The notes under the pieces are model-generated. The model was not told where the DNA came from and did no database searches. It saw only the letters and a program-made list of their open reading frames with translations. A stretch of 12,284 bases of DNA from Alphaproteobacteria bacterium UBA2954 (GTDB lineage Bacteria; Pseudomonadota; Alphaproteobacteria; Puniceispirillales; Puniceispirillaceae): NCBI GenBank assembly GCA_002348585.1, contig DEBO01000038.1:28024-40307 (forward strand), read 5' to 3'. The translations under genes and the position numbers were made by a program. Every line of letters starts with the position of its first letter. Position 1 is the first letter of the stretch. Below, in pieces: positions 1 through 6,608 of the stretch.

Positions 1-23
1 CTCTACCCCTGAGCTACACCCGC
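1..23 (-). tRNA. tRNA-Gly (probable), 5' part only, cut by the window edge
   Basis: Read on the minus strand, the first 23 bases give a tRNA 5' half: acceptor strand GCGGGTG, then the D-arm with TAGCTCA, GGGG and TAGAG. The gene begins at base 23 and runs off the left edge, so the anticodon is not visible. The GCGGG acceptor start is typical of bacterial tRNA-Gly, which is why I favour glycine; the identity remains an inference. A strong promoter lies just upstream (35-64). Confidence 0.8.
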
Positions 24-34
24 GTTTCCGCATG

Positions 35-64
35 TTTATAGCAGGTGACAGGCGAGAATATCAA
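35..64 (-). promoter_or_regulatory. Promoter of the tRNA gene
   Basis: On the minus strand TTGATA (59-64) and TATAAA (35-40) are separated by 18 bases, and TGC directly before the -10 makes it an extended -10 element. The mature tRNA 5' end lies 11 bases past the -10, leaving a leader of only a few bases. It lies between the aminotransferase stop (101) and the tRNA, so the tRNA has its own promoter. Confidence 0.7.
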
Positions 65-100
65 GGGGAAAAGAAGGCCAAAAGAATCTTTGAATTCCGC

Positions 101-1228
101 CTATAACGCTGCTTTCAACGCTTCTCCCACCTTGTCCTGTATGGTGGAATCAAGATAGGGGTGCATCGGTAAGGCCAACACATCCGCTGCTAGCGCTTCA
201 GTGACTTTCAAGTCGCCTCTGGAGATGGGATAGTTTTCGTAGGGTTTTTGTGTATGCATGGGGTGCGGATAATAGACGGCTGTTGGCACACCATCTCTTC
301 TCATACTGTCCTGTACCGCTTGCCGGTCTGTGCCTTTCGGCAGACGGATCACGTATTGTGCCCAGCTTGAGGTCGCTGTCGCAGACAATTCTGGAATGAT
401 TACGCCACATCCAGCCAGCTTTTTAGCATAACGGTCAGCTGCGTTTTGGCGCAGAGTTAATTCTTCATCAAAAATGCCAAGTTTTGCCAAAAGCACAGCA
501 GCTTGCATAGTATCCAGGCGCGCTGTCATACCAAGCCGCTCATTCTCATACTTATCTGCACCCTGTCCATGTACCCTTGCGGATCGGGCAATTGCGGCTA
601 GCTGATCATCATTTGTAAATAGCGCACCGCCATCCCCATAACAGCCTAGTGGCTTAGCTGGAAAAAAGCTGGTGGCTGTGGCCGAACCGAATGTGCCGAC
701 GATATTTTCAGACAGGGTGGCTCCAAAGCTTTGAGCTGCATCATCCAGCAACCATAGTTCGTTGCCTTGTGAAAAAGTCGCAATCCTATCCAGCGCAGCA
801 GGCTGGCCAAACAAGCCGACAGGGATTACGCCAACTACGTTCAGCCCTGCCTTTTGGCCTGCGGCTAGCGCATCCTCAAGTCGGTGTGGGTCGAGATTAA
901 AGCTGGTCTCCTCCACCTCAGCAAAAATAGGCACGGCACCCAGCACAGCGATCGCTTCTGCGCTGGCTGCAAAAGTAAAGCTTGGAACAATCACTCCGTC
1001 GCCAGGATTCACTCCTAGTCCTAAAAGGCCAAGAATCAGCGCATCCGTTCCGGATGAACAAGAAATTGTATGTTTCACATTCAACCGCTTGCAAAGGTTA
1101 GCTTCTAGCTCGTCAACTTCCGGACCCATGATGTATCGACCATGATCTAAAACCTTATTTAGACGAGCGTCTATCTCAGGGCGTAGACGTCTTTGCTGGG
1201 TGGCTAGATCAATAAAGGGAACAGTCAT
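101..1228 (-). CDS. DegT/DnrJ/EryC1/StrS family nucleotide-sugar aminotransferase (GnnB/WbpE-like)
   Basis: A PLP-dependent sugar aminotransferase of 375 residues, the usual family length. Visible: FIDL near the N-terminus, GTDAL at about residue 60 (cofactor binding), LLDDAAQSFGA at about 160 with the aspartate facing the PLP ring, and the Schiff-base lysine K192 in FFPAKPLGCYGDGGA. The C-terminus has the family's MHPYL. It closely follows the WbpE/WlbC subgroup, which transfers an amino group from glutamate to a 3-keto UDP-sugar. The partner oxidoreductase lies directly upstream (stop at 1248), so the likely substrate is UDP-3-keto-GlcNAc or its uronic acid. I chose the ATG at 1228: GGAG sits 11 bases upstream, and the first residues then match the family. 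An ATG at 1258 would add 10 residues and overlap the upstream gene by 11 bases. Family assignment is firm; the exact sugar is inferred. Confidence 0.93.
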   Translation of the reverse strand: MTVPFIDLATQQRRLRPEIDARLNKVLDHGRYIMGPEVDELEANLCKRLNVKHTISCSSGTDALILGLLGLGVNPGDGVIVPSFTFAASAEAIAVLGAVPIFAEVEETSFNLDPHRLEDALAAGQKAGLNVVGVIPVGLFGQPAALDRIATFSQGNELWLLDDAAQSFGATLSENIVGTFGSATATSFFPAKPLGCYGDGGALFTNDDQLAAIARSARVHGQGADKYENERLGMTARLDTMQAAVLLAKLGIFDEELTLRQNAADRYAKKLAGCGVIIPELSATATSSWAQYVIRLPKGTDRQAVQDSMRRDGVPTAVYYPHPMHTQKPYENYPISRGDLKVTEALAADVLALPMHPYLDSTIQDKVGEALKAAL

Positions 1229-1239
1229 TGGTGTTAACA

Positions 1240-1243
1240 CTCC
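1240..1243 (-). promoter_or_regulatory. Ribosome binding site deciding the aminotransferase start
   Basis: GGAG on the minus strand lies 11 bases before the ATG at 1228, in the short gap after the oxidoreductase stop. The alternative ATG at 1258 has no comparable sequence before it. Confidence 0.5.
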
Positions 1244-1247
1244 GTTT

Positions 1248-2231
1248 TTACGTCTCATTAAGCTGCTGCAAGCAGCCAGTCATTTGTTCCATAACAGTCT
1301 GTACTGCGATGCCTTCATTGCCATCTGTCAGGGCCGGCTCGCCAGTTTGACAGACCTTAACAAATGCAGAAACTTCTTCTTTTAAAGGTTCGTTTTCTTT
1401 TACCGGTAGATGGACGGGGTTGGCGCGTTCTACCACAAACAGCTCGTCAGCTTGTGTGATATGATCGCTGAACAGGGTTAGTTTTTCTGGCCAGGGCTTC
1501 GTATCGTCAAACATTAAAGAGCCGGTCTGACCAGTTACAATCAGCCGGTGTTCTTTGATTGGATTAATCCAGCTTGTGGTCATGCCCGCACTTACTCCTT
1601 CGGCAAAGCCCAGTCCTGTGGATAAAACATCGATAATGCCAGGCGTAATGTGAGCGGCTCCATGACAGGTAACGCTTGTGGGCAGTCTGTTAGTGAGAGC
1701 CAAAATCAGAGATAAATCATGCGGACACAGATCAAACAGCGCAGATTCTGTATTGCGGATGCGGCCCATCGCCAGTCTGTTTGCCTGTATATGTCGAAGC
1801 TTGCCGACTGCCCCGTCTTTCACCTGCGCTAATAATTCGATAAAGGCTGGATGATAACGGATCAGATGGCCTATCATTAGTTGACGATTCGCCTTTATTG
1901 CAGCTCTGTTGATCGACTTGGCTGATGCCAGGTTGAGGCTCATTGGCTTTTCAACAAAGACATGTTTGCCTGCTGCCAGTGCCTCTACAGCTAGCTGCTC
2001 ATGCGCTCGGGCAGAAGCGGAAATCATCACACCATGAACGTTTTTATCAGCACAGACCGTTGAAAAAACTGCTGCATGTGTCGAAAAGGTCTGCGCAAAT
2101 TCAGCTGCTTTTTCAAGATTGTTATCAACAACGTAACTTAATACGCCAAGACGGGCACAAATCCTTGCAATATTTCGGCCCCACATTCCACAGCCGATCA
2201 CAGCAATTTTAATGTTTTGGTGAGCGCTCAT
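1248..2231 (-). CDS. Gfo/Idh/MocA family NAD-dependent sugar oxidoreductase (GnnA-like)
   Basis: A 327-residue dehydrogenase of the glucose-fructose oxidoreductase/inositol dehydrogenase/MocA family. The N-terminal Rossmann fold shows G13-C-G-M-W-G18 after a hydrophobic strand. The family's EKP motif is at residues 94-96 (VFVEKPM). GHLIRYHPAF at about 121-130 and CPHDLSLIL at about 169-177 (H171, D172) are typical of the subgroup found beside DegT aminotransferases in UDP-3-amino-sugar pathways. The likely reaction is NAD+-dependent oxidation of the 3-hydroxyl of a UDP-GlcNAc-type sugar, giving the keto substrate for the next gene, 19 bases downstream. No signal peptide, so cytoplasmic. The ATG at 2231 is preferred because GGAT lies 6 bases upstream (2238-2241); a TTG at 2249 would add six residues. 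Substrate identity is inferred from family and neighbour. Confidence 0.9.
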   Translation of the reverse strand: MSAHQNIKIAVIGCGMWGRNIARICARLGVLSYVVDNNLEKAAEFAQTFSTHAAVFSTVCADKNVHGVMISASARAHEQLAVEALAAGKHVFVEKPMSLNLASAKSINRAAIKANRQLMIGHLIRYHPAFIELLAQVKDGAVGKLRHIQANRLAMGRIRNTESALFDLCPHDLSLILALTNRLPTSVTCHGAAHITPGIIDVLSTGLGFAEGVSAGMTTSWINPIKEHRLIVTGQTGSLMFDDTKPWPEKLTLFSDHITQADELFVVERANPVHLPVKENEPLKEEVSAFVKVCQTGEPALTDGNEGIAVQTVMEQMTGCLQQLNET

Positions 2232-2279
2232 GAAACGATCCAGCTGCAATGAGTTCGTAACCCAAGAAGTTATTATCTG

Positions 2280-2308
2280 TCTTAAGCTACCCTAATGCTG
2301 TGGGTCAA
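2280..2308 (-). promoter_or_regulatory. Possible promoter for the oxidoreductase-aminotransferase pair
   Basis: On the minus strand TTGACC (2303-2308) is followed after 17 bases by TTAAGA (2280-2285). The -35 is good but the -10 is poor, so this is only a candidate. It would leave a leader of about 40 bases before the ATG at 2231. Confidence 0.3.
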
Positions 2309-2369
2309 TTGTTGCATTTTGTTACATTACGATTACTTTTCTGTATCTGCTGAACTCCTTTCCTGTTTC

Positions 2370-2398
2370 TTGTCAATTGATAGGAAGGCCGCTATAAC
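2370..2398 (+). promoter_or_regulatory. Sigma-70 type promoter for the YbaK/ProXp-ala gene
   Basis: TTGTCA (2370-2375) and TATAAC (2393-2398) are separated by exactly 17 bases, each one mismatch from consensus. Transcription would begin near 2405, giving a leader of about 37 bases before the TTG start at 2442. It is the best-matching protein-gene promoter I see in the window and lies in the divergent region between two oppositely oriented transcription units. Confidence 0.65.
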
Positions 2399-2441
2399 CC
2401 TACCATAGTAGTTTAACCTCCTATATGCAGAGTTTTCGAAA

Positions 2442-2975
2442 TTGGATGCCTCTTCAGCTTTTCAGGATAGCCTGCCAGTTACATCTGATCAGCTTCTTGA
2501 AATGCTGACTGATAAGGGCTTTTTTTATCAACGCATTGATCATATACCGTTGAGCACAGTTGCTGATTCAAAACAAGTCAGGGATGGGTTCTTAACAACG
2601 CAACAAGGTGGCGGCCATATTAAAAACCTATATCTGCGGGATAAGAAGAAAAATAGTTTTCTGTTGGTACTCCCTGAAGATGTAGAAATCGATTTGAAAG
2701 CGCTTCCGGCTCTTATTGGTTCGTCCCGTCTGTCTTTTGGCTCGGAAAATCGCCTTTTTGACAATCTGGGCGTTCGGCCAGGAGCCGTGACGCCATTGGC
2801 CATGGTTACTGGTGTTCATCATGCTGTAAAATTATATATGGACAGTCGCTTGCGCGAGGTCGTTTATCTGTACATGCATCCGCTTGTCAATGACCGCACT
2901 GTCGCAATGAGGCCTGAGGATGTTGAAGCATTCCTGAAGCAACTTGGAGCTATTGTGAACTGGTTTGAACTTTGA
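2442..2975 (+). CDS. YbaK/EbsC-domain prolyl-tRNA deacylase, ProXp-ala (PrdX) type
   Basis: A 177-residue stand-alone editing domain. ProXp-ala enzymes hydrolyse mischarged Ala-tRNA(Pro) in trans, cleaning up after prolyl-tRNA synthetase. Visible: an N-terminal helix ending in ERIDH-like YQRIDHIPLSTV (about 29-40), the family's GG-x-x-KNL motif (GGHIKNLYLRDKK, K61 N62), SRLSFGSE at about 95-102, GVRPGAVTPLA at about 110-120, and YMHPLVN at about 144-150 in place of the usual NxHPLxN. No in-frame ATG lies before residue 21, and a stop at 2409-2411 closes the frame upstream, so TTG at 2442 is the only start that keeps the whole domain. Its Shine-Dalgarno is weak (AGAG, 9 bases away), suggesting low expression. 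Transcription probably starts at the promoter near 2370-2398. Confidence 0.9.
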   Translation: MDASSAFQDSLPVTSDQLLEMLTDKGFFYQRIDHIPLSTVADSKQVRDGFLTTQQGGGHIKNLYLRDKKKNSFLLVLPEDVEIDLKALPALIGSSRLSFGSENRLFDNLGVRPGAVTPLAMVTGVHHAVKLYMDSRLREVVYLYMHPLVNDRTVAMRPEDVEAFLKQLGAIVNWFEL

Positions 2976-3088
2976 CAGTTTTTAAGCCAGTACCAAAACA
3001 AGACCATTTTACAATTAAGGCTACAGCTCGGCCTATTAATTTGTTACACAAAGTCGTATTTCTTGCATACTTTTATTTGGATTGACCC

Positions 3089-3991
3089 ATGAAAGACCCG
3101 ATTATTCCTAACGTACCAGCTGTTGATGCCGTAGACGTCACGATTGATAATTTTATGTCTGAAGTCATTGAGGAAAGTAACAGCAAAGCAGTAATTGTAC
3201 AGTTCTGGGCACCTTGGTGTGGCCCGTGTAAACAGCTTGGGCCAATATTAGAAAAGGTGATTTCCGGCCATAACAACGTGCGACTTGCCCGAGTGAATAT
3301 TGATGAAAATCAGCAGATTGCTGCTCAGATGCAGGTCCAGTCTGTCCCTACTGTTTATGCGATTGTTGAAGGCCGACCTGTTGACGGGTTTGCTGGCGCT
3401 CAACCTGAGTCTGCAGTTCGGCAGTTCATTGAAAAGGTTATGCAGGGGGCCCCAGGTGCGGTGGATATCAGCCCATTACTCGACGCTGGTGAAGCGGCTC
3501 TCGAAGCTCAGAATGCAAAACAGGCCTTATCTGAGTTTCAGCAGGCTCTGGCGGCACAGCCAGAATCTCTCATGGCTTTGTCTGGTCTTGTGCGTGCTTT
3601 GATCATGAAGGGTGATACTGAAAGTGCCCGTGAGATTATTGATAATCTGGGAGAAGATAGGCAGGTCCAGCCTGAGATGAGAGATGCCCTTGCTGCTGTT
3701 CAGTTGGCCGAACGGGCAGGGAAAACTGCATCTGAAATTCAACCGCTTCGATTGAAGCTGACTGCGCAGCCTGACGATCTGCAGGTGCATCAGGATTTGG
3801 CACTAGCGTTGTTTGCCAGTGGTGAAAATGAAGAAGCCATGGATATTCTCTTAGCTTCTATAAAACTCGATAACAGCTGGCAGGACGGAGCGGCAAAAAC
3901 GCAGCTTTTTGAAATCTTCAATGCTCTCGGCCACACCCATGTAGATGTTGTGTCTGCTCGCAGGAAGTTATCTGCCTATTTGTTTTCCTAA
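3089..3991 (+). CDS. cnoX: Thioredoxin-domain protein with C-terminal TPR region (CnoX/YbbN chaperedoxin family)
   Basis: 300 residues in two parts. Residues 15-120 form a thioredoxin fold with an intact active site, W43-C-G-P-C47 (FWAPWCGPCK), and the cis-proline P87 in SVPTVY. Residues 130-300 form a helical TPR-like region rich in Ala, Leu and Glu, as in CnoX. CnoX proteins act in the cytoplasm as holdases that protect clients from aggregation and over-oxidation and pass them to refolding chaperones. E. coli CnoX lacks the CxxC pair, while this one keeps it, so it should be redox-active. No signal peptide. The gene follows the deacylase after 113 bases and precedes the LON-domain gene by 103 bases. 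The start has only a weak TGGA ribosome site 8 bases upstream, but the N-terminus fits the family. Confidence 0.9.
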   Translation: MKDPIIPNVPAVDAVDVTIDNFMSEVIEESNSKAVIVQFWAPWCGPCKQLGPILEKVISGHNNVRLARVNIDENQQIAAQMQVQSVPTVYAIVEGRPVDGFAGAQPESAVRQFIEKVMQGAPGAVDISPLLDAGEAALEAQNAKQALSEFQQALAAQPESLMALSGLVRALIMKGDTESAREIIDNLGEDRQVQPEMRDALAAVQLAERAGKTASEIQPLRLKLTAQPDDLQVHQDLALALFASGENEEAMDILLASIKLDNSWQDGAAKTQLFEIFNALGHTHVDVVSARRKLSAYLFS

Positions 3992-4081
3992 TTTCTGCTC
4001 TATATGTTAGTCGTGAAAGGATGAGAAGCGGCATTGTGCTGTTTCTAGCCAAATGCCATGTTCAGCGCAGCTAGTAAATTC

Positions 4082-4086
4082 AAGGG
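4082..4086 (+). promoter_or_regulatory. Ribosome binding site deciding the LON-domain protein start
   Basis: AAGGG lies 8 bases before the ATG at 4095. This supports 4095 over an in-frame ATG at 4053, which has no such site. Confidence 0.55.
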
Positions 4087-4094
4087 TAGACGTT

Positions 4095-4754
4095 ATGGGC
4101 GCATCACGCGGTCCGTTTGAACCAGAATATTCAGAACTTCCAGGTCAGATACCTGTCTTTCCGTTGTCAGGTGCCTTGTTACTGCCTGGTGGGCGGCTGC
4201 CTTTGAATATTTTTGAGCCGCGTTATCTTTCTATGGTGCGTGATGTCATGGCACAGCCACATCGCCTAATAGGCATGATTCAAAGTCGTGATGACAGTGA
4301 AGATGAAAAGCTTTTTGATGTGGGATGCGCTGGCCGCATAAGCAGCTATTCTGAAACAGATGATGGACGTATGCTGATTACATTATCAGGCACATCACGT
4401 TTTCGTCTTCTGGACTGTGATGATGGGGCAGCTGGCTATCGATTAGCCAGTGTCTCCTGGTCTGAGTTCAAGTCTGACCTTGTTCCCTGCGAGACAGAAA
4501 TTAGCCGTAAACATCTAATTGATGTGTTGCGATATTATTTTAAGCTAAAGGGCTTCACAGTTGATTGGGATCATATTCAGAATTGTGAGGATGAAAGACT
4601 AGTTTCTACTCTGTCCATGATTTGCCCGTTTGAAGTTCCTGAAAAACAGGCCCTTCTTGAAAGTGTGGATTTGACATCTCGGGCTGAGCTCTTAATTGCC
4701 ATATTAGAAATGGCCAGCCATTCTGAACATGATGACCAAGGCGCAAAACACTAA
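4095..4754 (+). CDS. Stand-alone LON substrate-binding (N-terminal) domain protein
   Basis: 219 residues that correspond to the N-terminal substrate-binding domain of Lon protease (PUA-like fold), with no AAA+ ATPase or Ser-Lys protease part. The hallmark is IPVFPLSGALLLPGGRLPL at about residues 19-37, followed by NIFEPRY. A second conserved area, GCAGRISSYSETDDGR, lies around 82-97. The C-terminal half is helical. Such proteins are common in alphaproteobacteria, usually annotated as peptidase S16 LON domain proteins; their role is not established and they cannot degrade protein on their own. I chose the ATG at 4095 because of the AAGGG eight bases upstream and because PFEPEY then falls at the expected distance from the N-terminus. 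Its 3' end overlaps the Trm112-like gene by 26 bases. Confidence 0.88.
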   Translation: MGASRGPFEPEYSELPGQIPVFPLSGALLLPGGRLPLNIFEPRYLSMVRDVMAQPHRLIGMIQSRDDSEDEKLFDVGCAGRISSYSETDDGRMLITLSGTSRFRLLDCDDGAAGYRLASVSWSEFKSDLVPCETEISRKHLIDVLRYYFKLKGFTVDWDHIQNCEDERLVSTLSMICPFEVPEKQALLESVDLTSRAELLIAILEMASHSEHDDQGAKH

Positions 4755-4977
4755 TTCAGCCCTACTTTCACTGCTGGTCTGCCCAGTCAGCCTGTCTGGT
4801 TTAATTTATGATAAAGGTCAGGCCGAGCTTGTCAGTTTACGAACTCGTTTGGCCTTTCCTATTAAGGATGGTGTGCCGATCATGATGACTGAGGCGGCCA
4901 GGCTAATGAGTGATGATGAAGTTAATAGGTTGCGGGCGGCGCTTGTGCAATTAGACAATGACACAGGTAAAAAATAA
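4729..4977 (+). CDS. Trm112-like/UPF0434 small protein
   Basis: 82 residues, with LLVCPVSLSGLIYD at about 15-28 and LAFPIKDGVPIMM at about 41-53, the two signature parts of the Trm112/UPF0434 (YcaR-like) family. Eukaryotic and archaeal Trm112 activates methyltransferases; the bacterial role is poorly defined. Only one cysteine remains at the first zinc-knuckle position (CPVS rather than CPVC), as in many alphaproteobacterial members, so zinc binding is doubtful. The start is one of two adjacent ATG codons (4729 or 4732) inside the end of the LON-domain gene. No clear Shine-Dalgarno precedes them, so translation is probably coupled to the upstream gene. Confidence 0.88.
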   Translation: MMTKAQNTNSALLSLLVCPVSLSGLIYDKGQAELVSLRTRLAFPIKDGVPIMMTEAARLMSDDEVNRLRAALVQLDNDTGKK

Positions 4978-4993
4978 AGGGAAATGTGATAAA

Positions 4994-5353
4994 ATGATGA
5001 CATATGACCACCCACAAGTATGGCCTATTGAAATTAGATGCAATTCAGAGCGGAACAAGCTTAATATACGCTTTGAAAATGGCGATCAAGCCGAGCTCAG
5101 CGCTGAATTGTTAAGGGTTGAATCGCCATCTGCTGAAGTTCAGGGACATGGGCCTAGCCAAAAACAGACGCCGCGCGATAAACAGGATGTCACTATTACA
5201 AAAATAACAGCTGTTGGCAGTTATGCTGTGCGTCTGACGTTTAGTGATGGTCATGATACTGGTATTTTCAGTTGGGACTTGCTTCATGATTATGGTCAGC
5301 GAAAAGAACAGTTGATGGCTGATTATCAGAAGCGCGTGGGTTCACTTAGGTGA
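4994..5353 (+). CDS. DUF971 (gamma-butyrobetaine hydroxylase N-terminal-like) domain protein
   Basis: 119 residues forming one DUF971 domain. Conserved parts: WPIEIR near residue 10, LSAELLRVESPSAEVQGHG at about 35-53, KQDVTI, then VGSYAVRLTFSDGHDTGIFSWDLL across the second half. In other proteins this domain precedes gamma-butyrobetaine hydroxylase or is fused to Mrp/ApbC-type ATPases; as a single domain its function is unknown. It starts 16 bases after the Trm112-like stop. AAAGGG (4976-4981) lies 12 bases before the first of two adjacent ATG codons (4994, 4997), a slightly long gap. An ATG at 4958 would add 12 residues without family similarity and overlap the previous gene by 20 bases. 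It converges on the UbiH-like gene with 16 bases between stops. Confidence 0.87.
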   Translation: MMTYDHPQVWPIEIRCNSERNKLNIRFENGDQAELSAELLRVESPSAEVQGHGPSQKQTPRDKQDVTITKITAVGSYAVRLTFSDGHDTGIFSWDLLHDYGQRKEQLMADYQKRVGSLR

Positions 5354-5369
5354 GCAGCTGTTTATTTGG

Positions 5370-6608
5370 TCACCTGCTGTCTGATCTTCTTAACTTTCCA
5401 GAAAGCAAGGGGGCTGAGGCCAACTTGCCACCCATAGCTAGATCAGACAAAAGCCGTTTAGCCGGCAGTTGACCTAAGACTGACATGCCTTTACAGGCCA
5501 TCTGATAAAGTGGCCCGGGTTTTCGGGTCAGCAGCCTGTTAAGCCCCTGTGTTGCAAACGTCAAGGCCAATATTTCAAGTTTTCGTCTGGACCGATAAGC
5601 TGCAGCGACTGAGGCATGAGAGGGTGTGAGGCCACTGCAGGCGCCATTCTGCAAACAGTCCAGCAAAATAGCCACATCAGCTAAAGCCAGATTGAATCCC
5701 ATGCCAGCTAATGGATGTAGAGCATGTCCTGCATCACCTGCAAGAATGAACCCCGGCTTACTAATGCGCGGACAAAAGTGTGGTTTTAGAGGCCAAGTCA
5801 AAAGGGTGGAAGCTTGAGTAAGTCTGCCTAAATAATTGCCAAAAGCGGCATTAAGCGTGTCTTCAAATGAATTTTTATCCTGCCTTGTTAGGGCCTCTGC
5901 TTCACTGTTTGGCAAAGACCAAACAATAGAAGCTGTTTTAGTACTGATTGGCATGAGAGCTAGTGGACCAGAAGGCAGAAAACGTTGATAAGCTATTGTT
6001 CCGATGGGCCGTTCTGTCTGCACAGATGTAACAAGGGCTGTTTCATTGCGGCTCTGGTCGATTACAGTAAATCCAGCCTGTTTGCGTAGAAGGCTGTTCG
6101 CGCCATCGCAGGCAATAACAAGATCGCAGCTCCAGCTTTTCCCTGTGCTGTCGAGCAGAAAATTTGGCTGGCCGATTGTCATCGTCTCTATCGATACAAG
6201 CTGTATTTTCTGTTTGGACAGCTGAATATTGGTTTCGGTCTTGCAGGCTGTTTTCAAATCCTGATTTGATACTACCCATGCCATGGGTGGGTCAGCTTGT
6301 TCCCAACATAAAGGCCAGCCTTTATTGTTGTCTGTGTCTTGCGGAGTGCCTGCAACGGCAATCTGTGTTATGGGGCAGGTAGGCTCTTGCAGACTGGTCC
6401 AGATGCCTAATGCGTCCAGCATCATCTTACCAGCGTGATGAATGGTGGTTGTGCGGGTGTCTTTGGTTTCTGCTTGGCTGTCTTGTGGACCTAAAAACCA
6501 AATGAAATCAAAGCCGGAATGCACAAGGCTCAGTGCTAGAACTTGTGTAGTTAACCCGCCACCTATTAGAGCAATTGGTGTATGCTGATATGTGCGTTCC
6601 TGTGTCAT
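5370..6608 (-). CDS. UbiH/UbiF/COQ6-family FAD-dependent hydroxylase (ubiquinone biosynthesis, probable)
   Basis: A 412-residue flavoprotein monooxygenase. Members hydroxylate the aromatic ring of ubiquinone precursors with O2 and NAD(P)H at the inner membrane face. Visible: N-terminal nucleotide-binding strand with IGGGLTT (G16-G18), DTRTTTIHH at about 50-58, the DG motif in LVIACDGANSLLR (D168-G169), RFLPSGPLALMPI at about 209-221, and the second FAD motif LAGDAGHALHPLAGMGFNLAL (GD at 291-292). These last parts are classic UbiH-family signatures. The odd point is that the third glycine of GxGxxG is Thr21. Which ring position is hydroxylated cannot be told. The ATG at 6608 fits the family's N-terminus, but no good ribosome site precedes it (GGTGG is 18 bases away), and the frame stays open upstream to 6731, adding up to 41 residues without family character. 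Confidence 0.85.
   Translation of the reverse strand: MTQERTYQHTPIALIGGGLTTQVLALSLVHSGFDFIWFLGPQDSQAETKDTRTTTIHHAGKMMLDALGIWTSLQEPTCPITQIAVAGTPQDTDNNKGWPLCWEQADPPMAWVVSNQDLKTACKTETNIQLSKQKIQLVSIETMTIGQPNFLLDSTGKSWSCDLVIACDGANSLLRKQAGFTVIDQSRNETALVTSVQTERPIGTIAYQRFLPSGPLALMPISTKTASIVWSLPNSEAEALTRQDKNSFEDTLNAAFGNYLGRLTQASTLLTWPLKPHFCPRISKPGFILAGDAGHALHPLAGMGFNLALADVAILLDCLQNGACSGLTPSHASVAAAYRSRRKLEILALTFATQGLNRLLTRKPGPLYQMACKGMSVLGQLPAKRLLSDLAMGGKLASAPLLSGKLRRSDSR

Noticed and set aside
691..1145. Open frames on the plus strand opposite the aminotransferase (and similar frames opposite ftsK, dapC and the UbiH-like gene)
   Set aside because: They lie wholly inside strongly supported genes on the other strand or frame, have no family likeness and no ribosome sites.
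1231..1240. Perfect palindrome GTGTTAACAC between the oxidoreductase stop and the aminotransferase start
   Set aside because: It has no loop to form a stable hairpin, is short, and lies in the spacer after the ribosome site; chance is the simplest explanation.
2972..2977. Perfect -35 hexamer TTGACA at the end of the deacylase gene
   Set aside because: No acceptable -10 lies 16-18 bases downstream. TACAAT at 3010-3015 is too far away and has no -35 of its own, so I make no promoter call for the chaperedoxin gene.
3714..3721. GGGCAGGG, a match to the E. coli FtsK-orienting KOPS consensus
   Set aside because: A single 7-of-8-specified match is expected by chance in 12 kb on two strands, it lies in the chaperedoxin coding sequence, and I see no other copy to show a skew.
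4729..4977. Loss of zinc-knuckle cysteines in the Trm112-like protein as a novelty
   Set aside because: Many alphaproteobacterial UPF0434 proteins have the same CPV-x form with one cysteine, so it is a known family trait.
5348..5375. AGGTGA and TCACCT arms between the convergent DUF971 and UbiH-like genes
   Set aside because: The loop is 16 bases, there is no T-run on either side, and an alternative AGCAG/CTGCT pairing competes with it; not good enough for a bidirectional terminator.
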